From the NCBI RefSeq assembly GCF_002286815.1, contig NZ_MUNM01000024.1, forward strand, positions 109,196 through 173,195: a stretch of 64,000 nucleotides of DNA. Direction: 5' to 3'. Under the pieces are notes generated by a model. That model did no database searches. It was given only the letters and a program-made list of their open reading frames with translations, and was not told where the DNA came from. This DNA is from Pseudomonas sp. PICF141 (lineage in GTDB: Bacteria > Pseudomonadota > Gammaproteobacteria > Pseudomonadales > Pseudomonadaceae). The translations under genes and the position numbers were made by a program. Shown piece after piece: positions 34,678 to 44,155 of the stretch. How positions within the stretch are numbered: position 1 is the first letter of the stretch; the number at the start of each line of letters is the position of its first letter.

Positions 34678-35677
34678 GGCGCCTCCGTTGCCATTGCCAA
34701 CGCCACCATGCCCACAGGCCGAGACCGTAAATCCCTTGGCAGAGCACGGCCATCAGGCCGGCTCCGATTTCGACGTCGGGGAATATCGACGGCAAGCTCA
34801 TCCAGATCGACTCGACACTGCCCAGCAGCAGAATCGCCGAGCAACCCCAAATCAGGACCTTTGACCGAGCGCCCCAAGGCGAGGCCAACGCCAGCAGGCA
34901 CATCACCTGCCCTGCCATCAGCAACCCGCTGAGCGCACCCCAGACGCCTGCTTGGCGTACGCGATACCACTGGGTTTCGTCTTGAAGATTCACCGACCAG
35001 ATAATCAGGTACTGCATGAAATGCACGTAGGCCCAGAACGCCAAGGCACTGATCAGCAAGCCGCGCAGCACCTGACGCTGTGGGGCCGGTAGCGGCACAA
35101 GGTTCCAGCACAGCACGCAGAGGCCGGCAAACGCCAGGCCATCAAGCAATTGCCGGGCAATCAGCAATACACCGAACAGGCTGGACACAAATTCCGACTG
35201 CAACGACATCAACCAATCCACCGCCGCCAGGCTGACCACCAGCCCATACAGGATCAGCCCCGGGCCACTGCGCTCGGCATCCGGACGCTGCGACCAGCCC
35301 AGCAGGGCCAGCGCAAGCCCGGCGTAAAGCAGCGTGCGCAGCACAAAAAACCACGGCGACAGCCACAGCCCGCGAAACCCCGGTGTGTCGAGGTGGAACC
35401 ACGGATACAGCCAGTTCATGGCGAGCAGCACCGGCACCAGCATCGGCACAATCAGCAGCACCGCGCCGCTCCCCAGTCGGCTGCCCGGCGCCAGCAGCAT
35501 TTGCCAGCGGCCACTGATCAAGGGCGTCAGCAGCGCCAGCAGCAGGCAACCCCACACAATGTTGCTGCCGTTGACCGCGGCCGCCAACACCCCGGCGCCT
35601 ACCCAGGCCGGCCGCCAAACCCCAAGCAGCAATACGCCGACGGCGCCGATGGCGAATGTTCCCGCTAACCGCCTCAT
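34667..35677 (-). CDS. actF: Alternative Complex III subunit ActF
   Basis: 336 residues with about ten hydrophobic helices. The sequence GCLLLALLTPLISGRWQMLL, YPWFHLDTPGFRG, AVDWLMSLQSEFVSSLFGVLL and AFWAYVHFMQYLIIWSVNLQDET are typical of ActF. This large membrane subunit pairs with ActC and is thought to form part of the proton path of ACIII. ATG 35677 overlaps the actE stop. Confidence 0.88.
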   Translation of the reverse strand: MRRLAGTFAIGAVGVLLLGVWRPAWVGAGVLAAAVNGSNIVWGCLLLALLTPLISGRWQMLLAPGSRLGSGAVLLIVPMLVPVLLAMNWLYPWFHLDTPGFRGLWLSPWFFVLRTLLYAGLALALLGWSQRPDAERSGPGLILYGLVVSLAAVDWLMSLQSEFVSSLFGVLLIARQLLDGLAFAGLCVLCWNLVPLPAPQRQVLRGLLISALAFWAYVHFMQYLIIWSVNLQDETQWYRVRQAGVWGALSGLLMAGQVMCLLALASPWGARSKVLIWGCSAILLLGSVESIWMSLPSIFPDVEIGAGLMAVLCQGIYGLGLWAWWRWQWQRRRHEV

Positions 35678-36207
35678 CAGTTGCTCTCCTCGAACGCCTG
35701 ACGCAGCTCGGCTGGCAAGCGCTCCAGAGGCGCGTGCTGGCTCAACTGCAGCAGGCGCACATGAGCAACGATGGCCCAGCGTTCCGCCGGCGGGATGCGT
35801 GATTCATAGCCGTACATCAGGCCTTTGCCCTGAGCGATGACCTGCATCAGTTGAGCATCGGAGGCGTTGAGCAATCGCGGTGTGGTCAACGCCGGTGGTG
35901 CCGGAAAACCACGGACGACCACCAGACCATGGCCTCGCCCGCTCAGGCCATGGCACGGGGTGCAGAACGTTTGATAACTCGCTTCGCCACGGGCAAGCAA
36001 CGCAGCGGTCAATGGCGGACGCTGCTGCACAATCGCTTCACGCTCCAGTTGCCCTCGGGCGACGGTACCGAGGGGTGGTTGTCGGCTGCTCAGGCCGTCC
36101 TCGAACAAGGCGCCGGGGCGTTGTTGGGCAATTTTCGCCTGACGCGACATGTCATCGCAGCCGCTGCCCAGCACAGCGATGATCAGCGCCCACGGCCAGG
36201 CTTTCAT
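35677..36207 (-). CDS. actE: Alternative Complex III subunit ActE, monoheme cytochrome c
   Basis: 176 residues. A signal sequence ends in SGCDD, a possible though non-canonical lipobox. One c-type heme site CTPCH lies near residue 83, with Met ligand candidates in GKGLMYGY. ActE is the monoheme electron carrier that passes electrons from ActA towards the oxidase or soluble cytochrome c on the periplasmic side. It overlaps actD by 4 bp and actF by 1 base. Confidence 0.88.
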   Translation of the reverse strand: MKAWPWALIIAVLGSGCDDMSRQAKIAQQRPGALFEDGLSSRQPPLGTVARGQLEREAIVQQRPPLTAALLARGEASYQTFCTPCHGLSGRGHGLVVVRGFPAPPALTTPRLLNASDAQLMQVIAQGKGLMYGYESRIPPAERWAIVAHVRLLQLSQHAPLERLPAELRQAFEESN

Positions 36208-36728
36208 GGCTGGACCTCGCGCACGCTGATCGCCCGCTCAGCCAGCCAGGCTCGGGTAGCCTGCGCGTCGAACAATGGATCGCCGGCTTCGATAAACAGG
36301 AAAAACCCATCGTCACTGGCCCGTTCGAAACCCTCAGCGGCAAACAACGGGTGATGCAAACGTGGCAGGCGGCTGCTGATCAGCAGCGTAAATACCGCAG
36401 CCATCGCCGCCCCGACCACGGCGAACAGAAAGGTCACTGCCATCAGCAACGGCAGGGCAATCAACGGCCGGCCGCCGACATTCAGCGGATAGCTCCACAC
36501 CGAGCCGATCTGCATAAGCAGCGCCAGGCCGATGCCGAGCAATCCGCCGATGCAGGCCATGCCCGATACCCTGGAGGCCTTGGGTTGCAACAACGGTTGC
36601 AGCGCCTCAAGCGGAAACGGCGCGAACGCATCGAGCTGTCGGTAGCCGATGGCCCAGGCGTGCAGGCTGGCTTCTACCAGCGGTTGCGGCGCATCGAATT
36701 CAGCCAGTAACCCCACGGATTCAGTCAT
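36204..36728 (-). CDS. actD: Alternative Complex III subunit ActD (DUF3341)
   Basis: 174 residues from ATG 36728, 8 bp inside the end of actC. Two membrane helices (GMACIGGLLGIGLALLMQIGSVW and LIALPLLMAVTFLFAVVGAAMAAVFTLLI) are separated by the conserved YPLNVGGRPL loop. A C-terminal soluble part contains GFFLFIEAGDPLFDAQ. This pattern is the ActD family, which contacts ActC/ActF. Confidence 0.88.
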   Translation of the reverse strand: MTESVGLLAEFDAPQPLVEASLHAWAIGYRQLDAFAPFPLEALQPLLQPKASRVSGMACIGGLLGIGLALLMQIGSVWSYPLNVGGRPLIALPLLMAVTFLFAVVGAAMAAVFTLLISSRLPRLHHPLFAAEGFERASDDGFFLFIEAGDPLFDAQATRAWLAERAISVREVQP

Positions 36729-38085
36729 CGCCGCGCTCCTGATGCAGCGCCTGCTTGACCTCGAACGCCGATACCATGGGCACGTAGCGCAGAAACAGGC
36801 TGTAGGGCAAAAGAAACACACCGAAACTGCCAATGAACAGCGTCCAGTCCCAAAGCGTCGGGGTGTAGCTGCCCCAGGTCGAGGCCAGAAAATCGCGGGT
36901 CTGGGGCGGGATCACCAGCATGAAACGCTCGGCCCACATGCCCACCAGTACCGCCAGCGCCACCGCCGCCAAAACACCCGGACGCTGACGCACCGAACGC
37001 CACCACAACGCCTGGAGTACGCCGACGTTGCAGATCATGGCCAACCAGAAACTCCAGGCATGAGGGCCGCTCAGGCGTGTCAGCAGTACTTCGATCTCAT
37101 GGGAATCGCCACTGTAAAACGGCATGAACAGATCCATCAGGTAGCCATAGGCGGTGAGCCAACCGGTGGCCAGCAGCAGGCACCCGAGCGTGTCCAGATG
37201 ACGCAAGGTGATCAGCGCTTCGATGTGCAACAACCAGCGCACGCCAATGGCGAGCAACGTCACCAAGGCAAATCCTGAAAACACTGCGCCAGCCACGAAG
37301 TACGGCGGAAACAGCGTCGAATGCCAACCGCTTTGCGGGCCCATGGTCAGCAGGAATGAATAGCCGCTGGACACGGCAAACACCAACGGGATCGCGAGCA
37401 TCGCCAGCACCCGACTGGTACGTCGCCACAACGCCCAATGCTGCTGCGAACCGCGCCAGCCCAGCGCCATCAGGCCATACAGCGTTTGCCTCAACGAACC
37501 TTGGGCACGATCTCGCGCCGTGGCGAAATCAGGAATGGCTCCCACCAGCAGAAACAACAGCGACACCGTCAGGTACGAAAGGATCGCAAACATGTCCCAG
37601 GCCGTCGGGCTCTTGAACTGTGGCCACAGGCCCATTTGATTGGGGTACGGCAGGATCCAGTAAAATAGCCAGGGCCGGCCCAGGTGCAGGATCGGGTACA
37701 GCGCGGCGCAGATAACCGCCATCAGTGTCATCAATTCGGCCAAGCGATTGAGGGTGTGCCGCCACGGCCGCTCGATCAGCAACAGCACAGCCGAAATAAA
37801 GGTGCCGGCATGGCCGATGCCCAGCCACCAGATGTAGTTGAGAATACCCAAGCCCCAATGCACCGGCTGATTGTTGCCCCACATGCCCACGCCGTTGGCC
37901 AGCAGTACCGCGGCCGAAGCCAGGTACATCAGCAACAGCGTGATGGCAATTGCGAACAACCAAAGCCACGCCACCCGCCGGGGAAACTGCTGCAAGGGGC
38001 CGAACACCTGCCGTGACACTTGCTGATCGCTGAGGTCCCGTGGCAGAAAATGCCCGGTATCGTGCAGCAGCGGTTCAGGCCTCAT
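36721..38085 (-). CDS. actC: Alternative Complex III subunit ActC (NrfD/PsrC-like quinol-oxidising membrane subunit)
   Basis: 454 residues from ATG 38085, preceded by GGAGG. Ten hydrophobic helices of the NrfD fold. GILNYIWWLGIGHAGTFISAVLLL, ICAALYPILHLGRPWLFYWILPYPNQMGLWPQFKSPTAWD (split over two helices) and SSGYSFLLTMGPQSGWHSTLFPPYFVAGAVFSG are classic ActC blocks with the conserved His, Asp and Trp residues around the menaquinol/ubiquinol site. It oxidises quinol and hands electrons to the ActB iron-sulfur clusters. It overlaps actB by 11 bp. Confidence 0.92.
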   Translation of the reverse strand: MRPEPLLHDTGHFLPRDLSDQQVSRQVFGPLQQFPRRVAWLWLFAIAITLLLMYLASAAVLLANGVGMWGNNQPVHWGLGILNYIWWLGIGHAGTFISAVLLLIERPWRHTLNRLAELMTLMAVICAALYPILHLGRPWLFYWILPYPNQMGLWPQFKSPTAWDMFAILSYLTVSLLFLLVGAIPDFATARDRAQGSLRQTLYGLMALGWRGSQQHWALWRRTSRVLAMLAIPLVFAVSSGYSFLLTMGPQSGWHSTLFPPYFVAGAVFSGFALVTLLAIGVRWLLHIEALITLRHLDTLGCLLLATGWLTAYGYLMDLFMPFYSGDSHEIEVLLTRLSGPHAWSFWLAMICNVGVLQALWWRSVRQRPGVLAAVALAVLVGMWAERFMLVIPPQTRDFLASTWGSYTPTLWDWTLFIGSFGVFLLPYSLFLRYVPMVSAFEVKQALHQERGDD

Positions 38086-40969
38086 CGCCACCCCCCTCCT
38101 CGATCCGCGCCAGGTAAGTGGTGCGCGGGCGTGTGCCGAGGGCTTCGAGCAAGCGGTAATGACGCGGATCCTTGCGGGCATGGCTGACCGCGCTGGTGGC
38201 GTCGGCGATGTCACCAAAACGGATCGCCTGGCTCGGACAGGTTTGCTGGCACGCGGTGACGACTTTTGTGGTGTCGACGTCGGTGCCCTGCTGTTTGTCT
38301 TCGATGCGTGCGGCGCTGATGCGCTGAATGCAATAGGTGCATTTTTCCATCACGCCCCGGGCGCGCACGGTGACGTCAGGGTTGCGCTGGGCCTGAATTG
38401 ACGGAGCGCTGTCGGCGCTCCAGTCCAGCCAGTTGAAGCGCCGTACTTTGTACGGGCAATACGAGGCGCAGGTGCGCGTGCCGATGCAGCGGTTGTAGAC
38501 CATCTGATTCAAGCCGTCGCGGCTGTGCACCGTGGCATTCACCGGGCAACCGGTTTCGCACGGCGCCTGTTCGCAGTGCATGCACGGCAAGGGCTGGAAG
38601 CGTGAGCGTGGCGCATCCAGTGATCCCTGGTAGTAATGGTCGATGCGCAGCCAGTGCATGTTGCGCCCTTTGGCCACCTGCTCGGCACCGACCACGGCGA
38701 TGTTGTTTTCCGCCTGACACGCGGTGACGCAAGCATTGCAGCCGGTGCACAAGTCGAGGTCGATGACCATGCCCCACTGCGGGCCGCTGTCAACGACCGG
38801 GCTGTAGAGCGAGGCCGGAATCTGCTGCGCCGGCAACTGCGGCGCCTGGCGCTGCACCACGCGAATTGGCGGCGCTTCATCGCTGGGTAACTGATGATGG
38901 GTCTGGGTCATGGCCAGGGTATGGCGCTCGCCACTGGAACGTACCGAGGCACTCACCGACCAGGACTGGATCGGCCGTACCGCATAACCCAATCCGTTAC
39001 CGACTCGCCCGGCATGGCTGCGCCCGTAACCGGTGTACAGGGCAATCACCTGATCGGCCTGGCCCGGCTCGATCCACGCCGCGCCGCGCAATAATTGCCC
39101 CGGCAGCGCCACTTCGACGCCCTCGCCATTGCGCACGCCCACCTGTTCCGCCAACCGTGGCGACAGCCCGACCACGTTGCTCCAGGTCAGGGTGCTGATG
39201 GGTTTGGGCAACTCCTGCAACCAGCCCAGATTGGCGAATCGCCCATCCCATACGCAAGGGTCCGGACGCACCACGGCTTCCAGGCCATCGATATCGAACA
39301 GGTTCAGCACCCATGTCGCCGCTTCAGGGACATCCACCGCGGGTGCTGAGGTTTCGATCCAGCCATCGGCCAAGGCCTGGCGCCACTGATTTTGCGGAAC
39401 GTGGGACCAGGTGAGTCGCACCAGATCCAGAGCATCGCTGTCGGCGGAAGTCAGCAGCAATTCGATGATTTGATGCAAGGTCCGGGTCGAGTACAGCGGC
39501 TCGATCAGCGGCTGCACAATGCACGCGCTACCGTCCGCTGCCCGGGTGTCGCTCCAGCCATCAAGCGCATGGTTGAGCGGCAAATGCCAATGGCAATGTG
39601 CGGCGCTCTCGTCGTAGTAAAGCCCGGCATGCAGGCGCAACGGTACTTTTTGCAGCAACCCTTCCAGCCCCAGATCCGGCGCCGAGGTCAGCAGCGGGTT
39701 GCAATCGAGCAGCCACAATTGGCTGACGTTGCCACCGGCCAATTGCTGACTCAGTTGCTCCAGCGATGCCCAGAACCGTCCGCGTTCATAACCGAGCAAC
39801 GTCGGCGTCTGCCAATCCAGCGTCTGACCGTGCGCACCCAGCCGTTGGTTGAGCCGCATCACCTGCGCCTGCACATCACCTGCCGCTTGCTTGCTCACGC
39901 AAATCAGGCCACGGCCGGGATGAGCCTTGAGCGCCGAGGCGGCTTCATCGACCCAGTCGAGCTGTCGCGCACTCAGGCGCGGCTGATCGGCCACGTTGTC
40001 GCCCAAGGCGCGGCTCAGCGCCAGCACCAGATCAGGCTGCCGCGACGGCGCAATCGGCAACCGTCGCGTGGCGGCAGCCCCGGTCAGCGTCGGAATGCTT
40101 TCGGCGACAAACGACAACGCCGCACCGTGCCCTTGCGCCGCTTGCCGTCGACGTTCCGCCCAGCCGCGTTGCAACAGCGTCTGGCGCGGACCGCTGCCCA
40201 GCGGATCGTCTTCCAGGCAAACCAGCACCTCGGTGCGTTCCAGGTAACGCCGGGCATCCAGCGGCTGGCCGAATACCCGTTCGCTGACGTGCAATGCCTG
40301 GGTCTCGGCGAATGGTTCGGCGTGATACAGCTGCGCTTCAGGCCAACGCCGACGCAGCGCTTCGAGTTGCCGACCAAGGGTCGGCGAACTGCTGGCTGCA
40401 CAGACGATATGCAAGCCTTTGCCTCGCGTGGTGTCCAGCGTCAACCGTTGTCGAGCCAGCGCACCACGCACTTCGTCCCAACTGGTTTCCCGGCCCTTGA
40501 AGCGCGGCGTCTGGGAACGGTCCGGGTCGTACAGTTGCAGGATTGCGGCCTGGGTAAAGGCATCACACGCGCCACCGGACACTGGGTGCTGCGGATTGCC
40601 TTCAAGTTTGATCGGGCGCCCGGCGAGGGTCTTGCCCAGCACGGGTTGGGCGATGCCACAAAACGGGATGGCCGTGGCATACCAGCTCGCGATGCCGGGA
40701 GTCAGTTGAGGGGCTTGTCTGATCGCCGGCACGGCGTGCTCAGGGGTTTTGCCACACGCGGCCAAGCCTGCCATGGCCAGGGACGCCGCCATCAGTTGCA
40801 GAAAATGTCGACGGTTCAACAAGGGCGCGGCACCGGGAAATTCGGCCTCGATCAGCGCCTGCGCCTCAGGCGTCGCCGCCAGCGCTTCGAGGCCGCGCCA
40901 GTACGCGGCGCCTTTGAGCCCGGCGAGCTGCTCGCGCCATGCGGCGAAATCCTGCGAGGAGGCGCTCAT
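38075..40969 (-). CDS. actB: Alternative Complex III subunit ActB (fused molybdopterin-oxidoreductase-like and iron-sulfur protein)
   Basis: 964 residues from ATG 40969. After a 50-residue cytoplasmic extension a variant twin-arginine signal appears (NRRHFLQLMAASLAMAGLAACG). Residues about 80-690 resemble the molybdopterin oxidoreductase catalytic domain, which in ACIII lacks the cofactor. The C-terminal part (about 730-930) is a ferredoxin-like domain with cysteine groups CTGCNACVTAC, CMHCEQAPCETGC, CIGTRTCASYC and CTYC plus CQQTC, enough for the three 4Fe-4S and one 3Fe-4S clusters of ActB. It carries electrons from ActC to the ActA hemes. It overlaps actA by 4 bp. Confidence 0.93.
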   Translation of the reverse strand: MSASSQDFAAWREQLAGLKGAAYWRGLEALAATPEAQALIEAEFPGAAPLLNRRHFLQLMAASLAMAGLAACGKTPEHAVPAIRQAPQLTPGIASWYATAIPFCGIAQPVLGKTLAGRPIKLEGNPQHPVSGGACDAFTQAAILQLYDPDRSQTPRFKGRETSWDEVRGALARQRLTLDTTRGKGLHIVCAASSSPTLGRQLEALRRRWPEAQLYHAEPFAETQALHVSERVFGQPLDARRYLERTEVLVCLEDDPLGSGPRQTLLQRGWAERRRQAAQGHGAALSFVAESIPTLTGAAATRRLPIAPSRQPDLVLALSRALGDNVADQPRLSARQLDWVDEAASALKAHPGRGLICVSKQAAGDVQAQVMRLNQRLGAHGQTLDWQTPTLLGYERGRFWASLEQLSQQLAGGNVSQLWLLDCNPLLTSAPDLGLEGLLQKVPLRLHAGLYYDESAAHCHWHLPLNHALDGWSDTRAADGSACIVQPLIEPLYSTRTLHQIIELLLTSADSDALDLVRLTWSHVPQNQWRQALADGWIETSAPAVDVPEAATWVLNLFDIDGLEAVVRPDPCVWDGRFANLGWLQELPKPISTLTWSNVVGLSPRLAEQVGVRNGEGVEVALPGQLLRGAAWIEPGQADQVIALYTGYGRSHAGRVGNGLGYAVRPIQSWSVSASVRSSGERHTLAMTQTHHQLPSDEAPPIRVVQRQAPQLPAQQIPASLYSPVVDSGPQWGMVIDLDLCTGCNACVTACQAENNIAVVGAEQVAKGRNMHWLRIDHYYQGSLDAPRSRFQPLPCMHCEQAPCETGCPVNATVHSRDGLNQMVYNRCIGTRTCASYCPYKVRRFNWLDWSADSAPSIQAQRNPDVTVRARGVMEKCTYCIQRISAARIEDKQQGTDVDTTKVVTACQQTCPSQAIRFGDIADATSAVSHARKDPRHYRLLEALGTRPRTTYLARIEEGGGDEA

Positions 40970-41622
40970 CGGTGACAAATCCCGCAATCGCTCAGGCCTC
41001 GGCGGTCGATTCGTCGCTGCCTGATCAATGGTTCACCCGGCGCCCGACGATCCTGATCGGTGTGCCATTGCCCCTGGGTCACTTGCCCCGCAGGGCGCAA
41101 GTGCGTTGCCGGATCACGGTGACAGGCCAGGCACTGGCCCATGCTCAGGGGTTCGGCCTTGAACATCAGCTGCATGCGGTCCACCGCGCCGTGGCATTCG
41201 CTGCAACCCACGCCCGCCTTCACGTGCACGCCATGATGGAAGTACACGTAGTCCGGCAATTTGACCACTCGCTGCCAATGCAACGGCTGTGATTGGCGCA
41301 GGCTTTTGCGCAAGGGTTCGAGCAGGTCGGCGTTTTTCCAGATTTGCGAGTGGCACGTCATGCAGGTTTCGGTGGTCGGCAGACTGGCCATCGCGGAAGA
41401 TTCCACGGAACTGTGGCAGTAGCGGCAATCAATCTTCAGCTCACCGACATGGTGGGCGTGACTGAACGGCAGCGGCTGTTCGACCACCCAGTTACGGCCG
41501 GTTCGGTAATCGGAACGGTCCAGGGCCACTGCCACAAGCAAACCTCCCGTGACGCCGACGAACAGCACCAACAGCCCCAGGCGCAGCCAGGTATCGGCCG
41601 AGCGGCTGAAGATCTGCGCCAT
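40966..41622 (-). CDS. actA: Alternative Complex III subunit ActA, pentaheme cytochrome c
   Basis: 218 residues. There is an N-terminal membrane anchor (LGLLVLFVGVTGGLLVAVAL) and five c-type heme sites: CRYCH, CMTCH, CSECH, CLACH and CGICH, with extra histidines (FSHAHHVGEL, YFHHGVHVKAGVG) for bis-His ligation. This is the defining ActA composition. It is the first gene of the operon reading leftward; in the 141 bp upstream I see no convincing sigma70 or Anr site. Confidence 0.93.
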   Translation of the reverse strand: MAQIFSRSADTWLRLGLLVLFVGVTGGLLVAVALDRSDYRTGRNWVVEQPLPFSHAHHVGELKIDCRYCHSSVESSAMASLPTTETCMTCHSQIWKNADLLEPLRKSLRQSQPLHWQRVVKLPDYVYFHHGVHVKAGVGCSECHGAVDRMQLMFKAEPLSMGQCLACHRDPATHLRPAGQVTQGQWHTDQDRRAPGEPLIRQRRIDRRGLSDCGICHR

Positions 41623-41763
41623 CGCCGGATTCCAGAGTTCACGTTCTTAAGGCTATGGCTGCGTTTGCGCTCAGGAGTTCTTTATTTCCGATGCACGTCA
41701 TCACGACTGCATGGATCCATGTTGGAGCGAGGCTGTGGCAGCTCTCCATCACCTCGGCGCAAA

Positions 41764-42066
41764 TCAACCGACCTTGTCGTTATCCTGTTCTGGCGTTTCG
41801 ATGCCCGGCTCCGCTTCGCTGGTTTGTGCCCGGGTTTTGGTTGTCGATGGCGTCTGCTCATCAGGCGCGTCGCGGGGGTAACCGGGCATGCCTCGGGCGT
41901 CACTCGGGCCTTGGCGATGGTCTTCAGCATTCCTTTCCTTGTCCCAGTCGGTGGTGGCATTCGGGTCTTCATCGCGGCCAGCGGTACCGAGCACGCAACC
42001 GTCGTCATTGGGGTTGCTCAAATCCTGGGTGGGCTCATCCTGGGTGGTGGAAGGATCAGGTTTCAT
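41764..42066 (-). CDS. small hydrophilic, probably disordered protein
   Basis: 100 residues from ATG 42066 (GGAGA 6 bases upstream); the frame is open further upstream but without coding character. The product is rich in Asp, Glu, Thr, Pro and Gln with no hydrophobic segment (MKPDPSTTQDEPTQDLSNPN, NATTDWDKERNAEDHRQGPS). It resembles the small stress-type proteins of unknown role in Pseudomonas. It lies 141 bp upstream of actA on the same strand. Confidence 0.55.
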   Translation of the reverse strand: MKPDPSTTQDEPTQDLSNPNDDGCVLGTAGRDEDPNATTDWDKERNAEDHRQGPSDARGMPGYPRDAPDEQTPSTTKTRAQTSEAEPGIETPEQDNDKVG

Positions 42067-42200
42067 CTCAGTCTCCAATACCAGGTAATGGAACTTCTTT
42101 GGAGACCTTGTCCATGCCAAGAGTGCAGCGCAGTTGACGAATGGTGCGTGCGGTCGGAGCGATGATTTGGGTGCAAAAGGTTTTTTTGCGGGCGAAAAAA

Positions 42201-42224
42201 ATGGACCTCTTTTCAGAGGTCCAT
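42201..42224 (-). terminator. intrinsic terminator after the peptidase gene
   Basis: ATGGACCTCT and AGAGGTCCAT form a perfect 10-bp stem with a TTTC loop. Read on the minus strand it is followed by seven T residues, fitting the end of the peptidase gene that stops at 42321. The stem core recurs at 50476-50495. Confidence 0.85.
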
Positions 42225-42320
42225 TTGTTCCCTCATGCCACGATGAGATCGCAGCAAGCCGATGATCGTTGAGTGGTTTTGCCGCACAAGCAGGCCCGTG
42301 GACCTCACGGGCCGTTCCGC

Positions 42321-43220
42321 CTACAAGCACTCATCCAGGAACCTCACCACCGTTCCCATGCAGCCGACCCGCTCCTCGACATGGGGCATATGGCTGGAGT
42401 TCTCGAACAACGCCCAGCGAGCGTTCGGGATCTTCTCCAGATAGGGTTTGACCACCTTCGGTGTGGCTTCATCGTAGCGACCGGAAATTACCAGCGTCGG
42501 CACGTTGATGCTCTGCAAGCGGTCGACGATGGTCCAGTCTTTCAGGCTGCCGATCACATGAAACTCCGTCGGCCCGCTCATGGCATGGTAAACGGTGGGG
42601 TCGGCATCGACCTGGGCAAAAGTACGTGCGACTTCGTCGGGCCAGGGCAGTAAACGACACACATGGTTGTCGTAAAAAACCCTTGAGGCTTCTTGATAGG
42701 CGGGCGCTTGAAAATCCCCTGCCTGTTCGTGTTCAAGCAATGTTTCATGCACACCGCCCGGCAGCAGTTTGCGTAAGCGGTTGGCTTCCTCGACCCAGAC
42801 GCGCATGTCCGAAGGAGCATTGGCGAGGATCAAGGCCCGTAGCCCTGCCGGTTGCAATACGGCGTGTTCGCTGGCGAGCATGCCGCCCCAGGATTGCCCC
42901 AGCAGCGCGTAATTGTCGCTGATCTGAAGATGATCCAGCAGATTGTCCAGCTCCTCGAGAAACAGCGCCACGTTCCAGAACGAAGCGTCTTTTTCCGGCA
43001 GGTGGGTCGAGCGACCATTACCCAGTTGATCGTAATGAATCACCGGATAGCCGCTCCCGGCGATGTCCTTGAACGCATCAACGTAATCATGTGTGCAGCC
43101 CGGGCCGCCATGCAAAATCACCAGCGGCGTTTTTTTGCCGTCAAAGTGACCTGTGACGCGGTACCAGGTCTGATAAGGACCAAAAGGTGCAAAGCCTTCG
43201 CGTGTTCCAATAGATTCCAT
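42321..43220 (-). CDS. proline iminopeptidase-family alpha/beta hydrolase (PipA-like)
   Basis: 299 residues from ATG 43220; the frame extends 12 codons upstream through the promoter region. S33 family pattern: oxyanion loop [23 protein letters not shown], nucleophile elbow [11 protein letters not shown], acid in [11 protein letters not shown] and histidine in [10 protein letters not shown]. The family cleaves N-terminal proline or other residues from small peptides or hydrolyses related amides. It lies directly downstream of the LuxR solo, with a lux-box-like dyad 62 bp before its start, so it is probably its target. Confidence 0.88.
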   Translation of the reverse strand: MESIGTREGFAPFGPYQTWYRVTGHFDGKKTPLVILHGGPGCTHDYVDAFKDIAGSGYPVIHYDQLGNGRSTHLPEKDASFWNVALFLEELDNLLDHLQISDNYALLGQSWGGMLASEHAVLQPAGLRALILANAPSDMRVWVEEANRLRKLLPGGVHETLLEHEQAGDFQAPAYQEASRVFYDNHVCRLLPWPDEVARTFAQVDADPTVYHAMSGPTEFHVIGSLKDWTIVDRLQSINVPTLVISGRYDEATPKVVKPYLEKIPNARWALFENSSHMPHVEERVGCMGTVVRFLDECL

Positions 43221-43281
43221 TTCTTCGTGCCGCCCCTGAAAAACCGTACGGCACACGATATCTGGATCAGACCTTCAAAAT

Positions 43282-43301
43282 AACTAGAGAAACAGATAGG
43301 T
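43282..43301 (-). promoter_or_regulatory. lux-box-like dyad upstream of pipA-like gene
   Basis: Minus strand ACCTATCTGTTTCTCTAGTT fits the lux-box frame NNCT-N12-AGNN and shares ACCTAT-N8-CTAG-N-T with the site at 44156-44175. It is 62 bp upstream of the peptidase ATG, a position suitable for activation by the adjacent LuxR solo. Confidence 0.6.
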
Positions 43302-43313
43302 TTTTGCCCCGTT

Positions 43314-44075
43314 TCAGCTATCGAGTAATCGATAGTGGGTGGCCCGAACCACGGCCTGGACTCGATTCTTGGCCCCGAGTTTATGCATGGCGGACGTCAG
43401 ATGAAGGCTGATGGTGGCCAATGAACGATTCAGTTGATTGGCAATCTCGGCGGCGGTCAGCCCCTGGGCCGCCCATTTAAGGCACTCGCGTTCACGTTTG
43501 GTCAGATGAACGGGAGGCGTGTGAGCCTCCTTGCCAAGCAACGGATAGGCCGCCTCCTGTAACGCATGGGAAATCAGGCTGAAGTCGGCCAGGGTCTGCC
43601 GGGCATCGTGCAACACACTGGCGCTGCTGCCGGTACGCAACCCCGTCAACGAAGCAAAACCGCCTCTGGGCAGATGAATCGGAACCGAGACACCACACGT
43701 CATTTGCGTGTCTTCCAGATAGCTCACCACGGGGGCATGGCACTGATTGATCACCGGCTCCAGCAGGGTGTCAGTCCCGGGTTTGTAGGACCAGACAAAG
43801 GGTGAAACACGATCGAGTGCCACCTGCTGGACAGGGTCGATCTGGTAGTAACCCTCCGTACACCAACGCGTATGCCAATCGGATGGCGTGTTGCGCAGTT
43901 TGAGTACCGAGGGCGTGATCAACTTGCCTTCATGGTCCAGCGGCACGGGGCTGTAGTCGTACACCAAAGCATCGAAGCCCAGCTCCTGGGCCAACAGCAA
44001 GGCGTTGTCCATCTGCTCATCCAGGCTCTTGCCCGATAAAAGACGGGGATTGACGTCAGATAGCTTGCTCTGCAT
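43314..44075 (-). CDS. LuxR-family solo regulator, PipR/OryR-like plant-signal subfamily
   Basis: 253 residues from ATG 44075 (GGAGCG upstream). The autoinducer-binding domain (about 15-165) keeps the Asp-Pro pair (YYQIDPV) and downstream Trp (SPFVW), but the position equivalent to TraR Tyr61 is Trp (DWHTRW), as in the OryR/PsoR/PipR group that responds to plant compounds rather than acyl-homoserine lactones. The C-terminal GerE domain has LTKRERECLKWAAQGLTAAE and LGAKNRVQAV. No luxI-type gene is present. It is flanked by two iminopeptidase genes and a peptide ABC transporter, the context described for PipR of a poplar endophyte Pseudomonas. Confidence 0.85.
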   Translation of the reverse strand: MQSKLSDVNPRLLSGKSLDEQMDNALLLAQELGFDALVYDYSPVPLDHEGKLITPSVLKLRNTPSDWHTRWCTEGYYQIDPVQQVALDRVSPFVWSYKPGTDTLLEPVINQCHAPVVSYLEDTQMTCGVSVPIHLPRGGFASLTGLRTGSSASVLHDARQTLADFSLISHALQEAAYPLLGKEAHTPPVHLTKRERECLKWAAQGLTAAEIANQLNRSLATISLHLTSAMHKLGAKNRVQAVVRATHYRLLDS

Positions 44076-44155
44076 CCATTGCGCTCCGTAATTAATTTCA
44101 ATCCTGAAATTCAGCACGTAGAATGCCACGCCTCGGCGAGGGACTGCCAGACCAA

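Noticed and set aside
39392..40975. 527-codon plus-strand open frame
   Set aside because: Antisense of actB; Arg/Gln/Pro-rich product without a recognisable domain or ribosome site.
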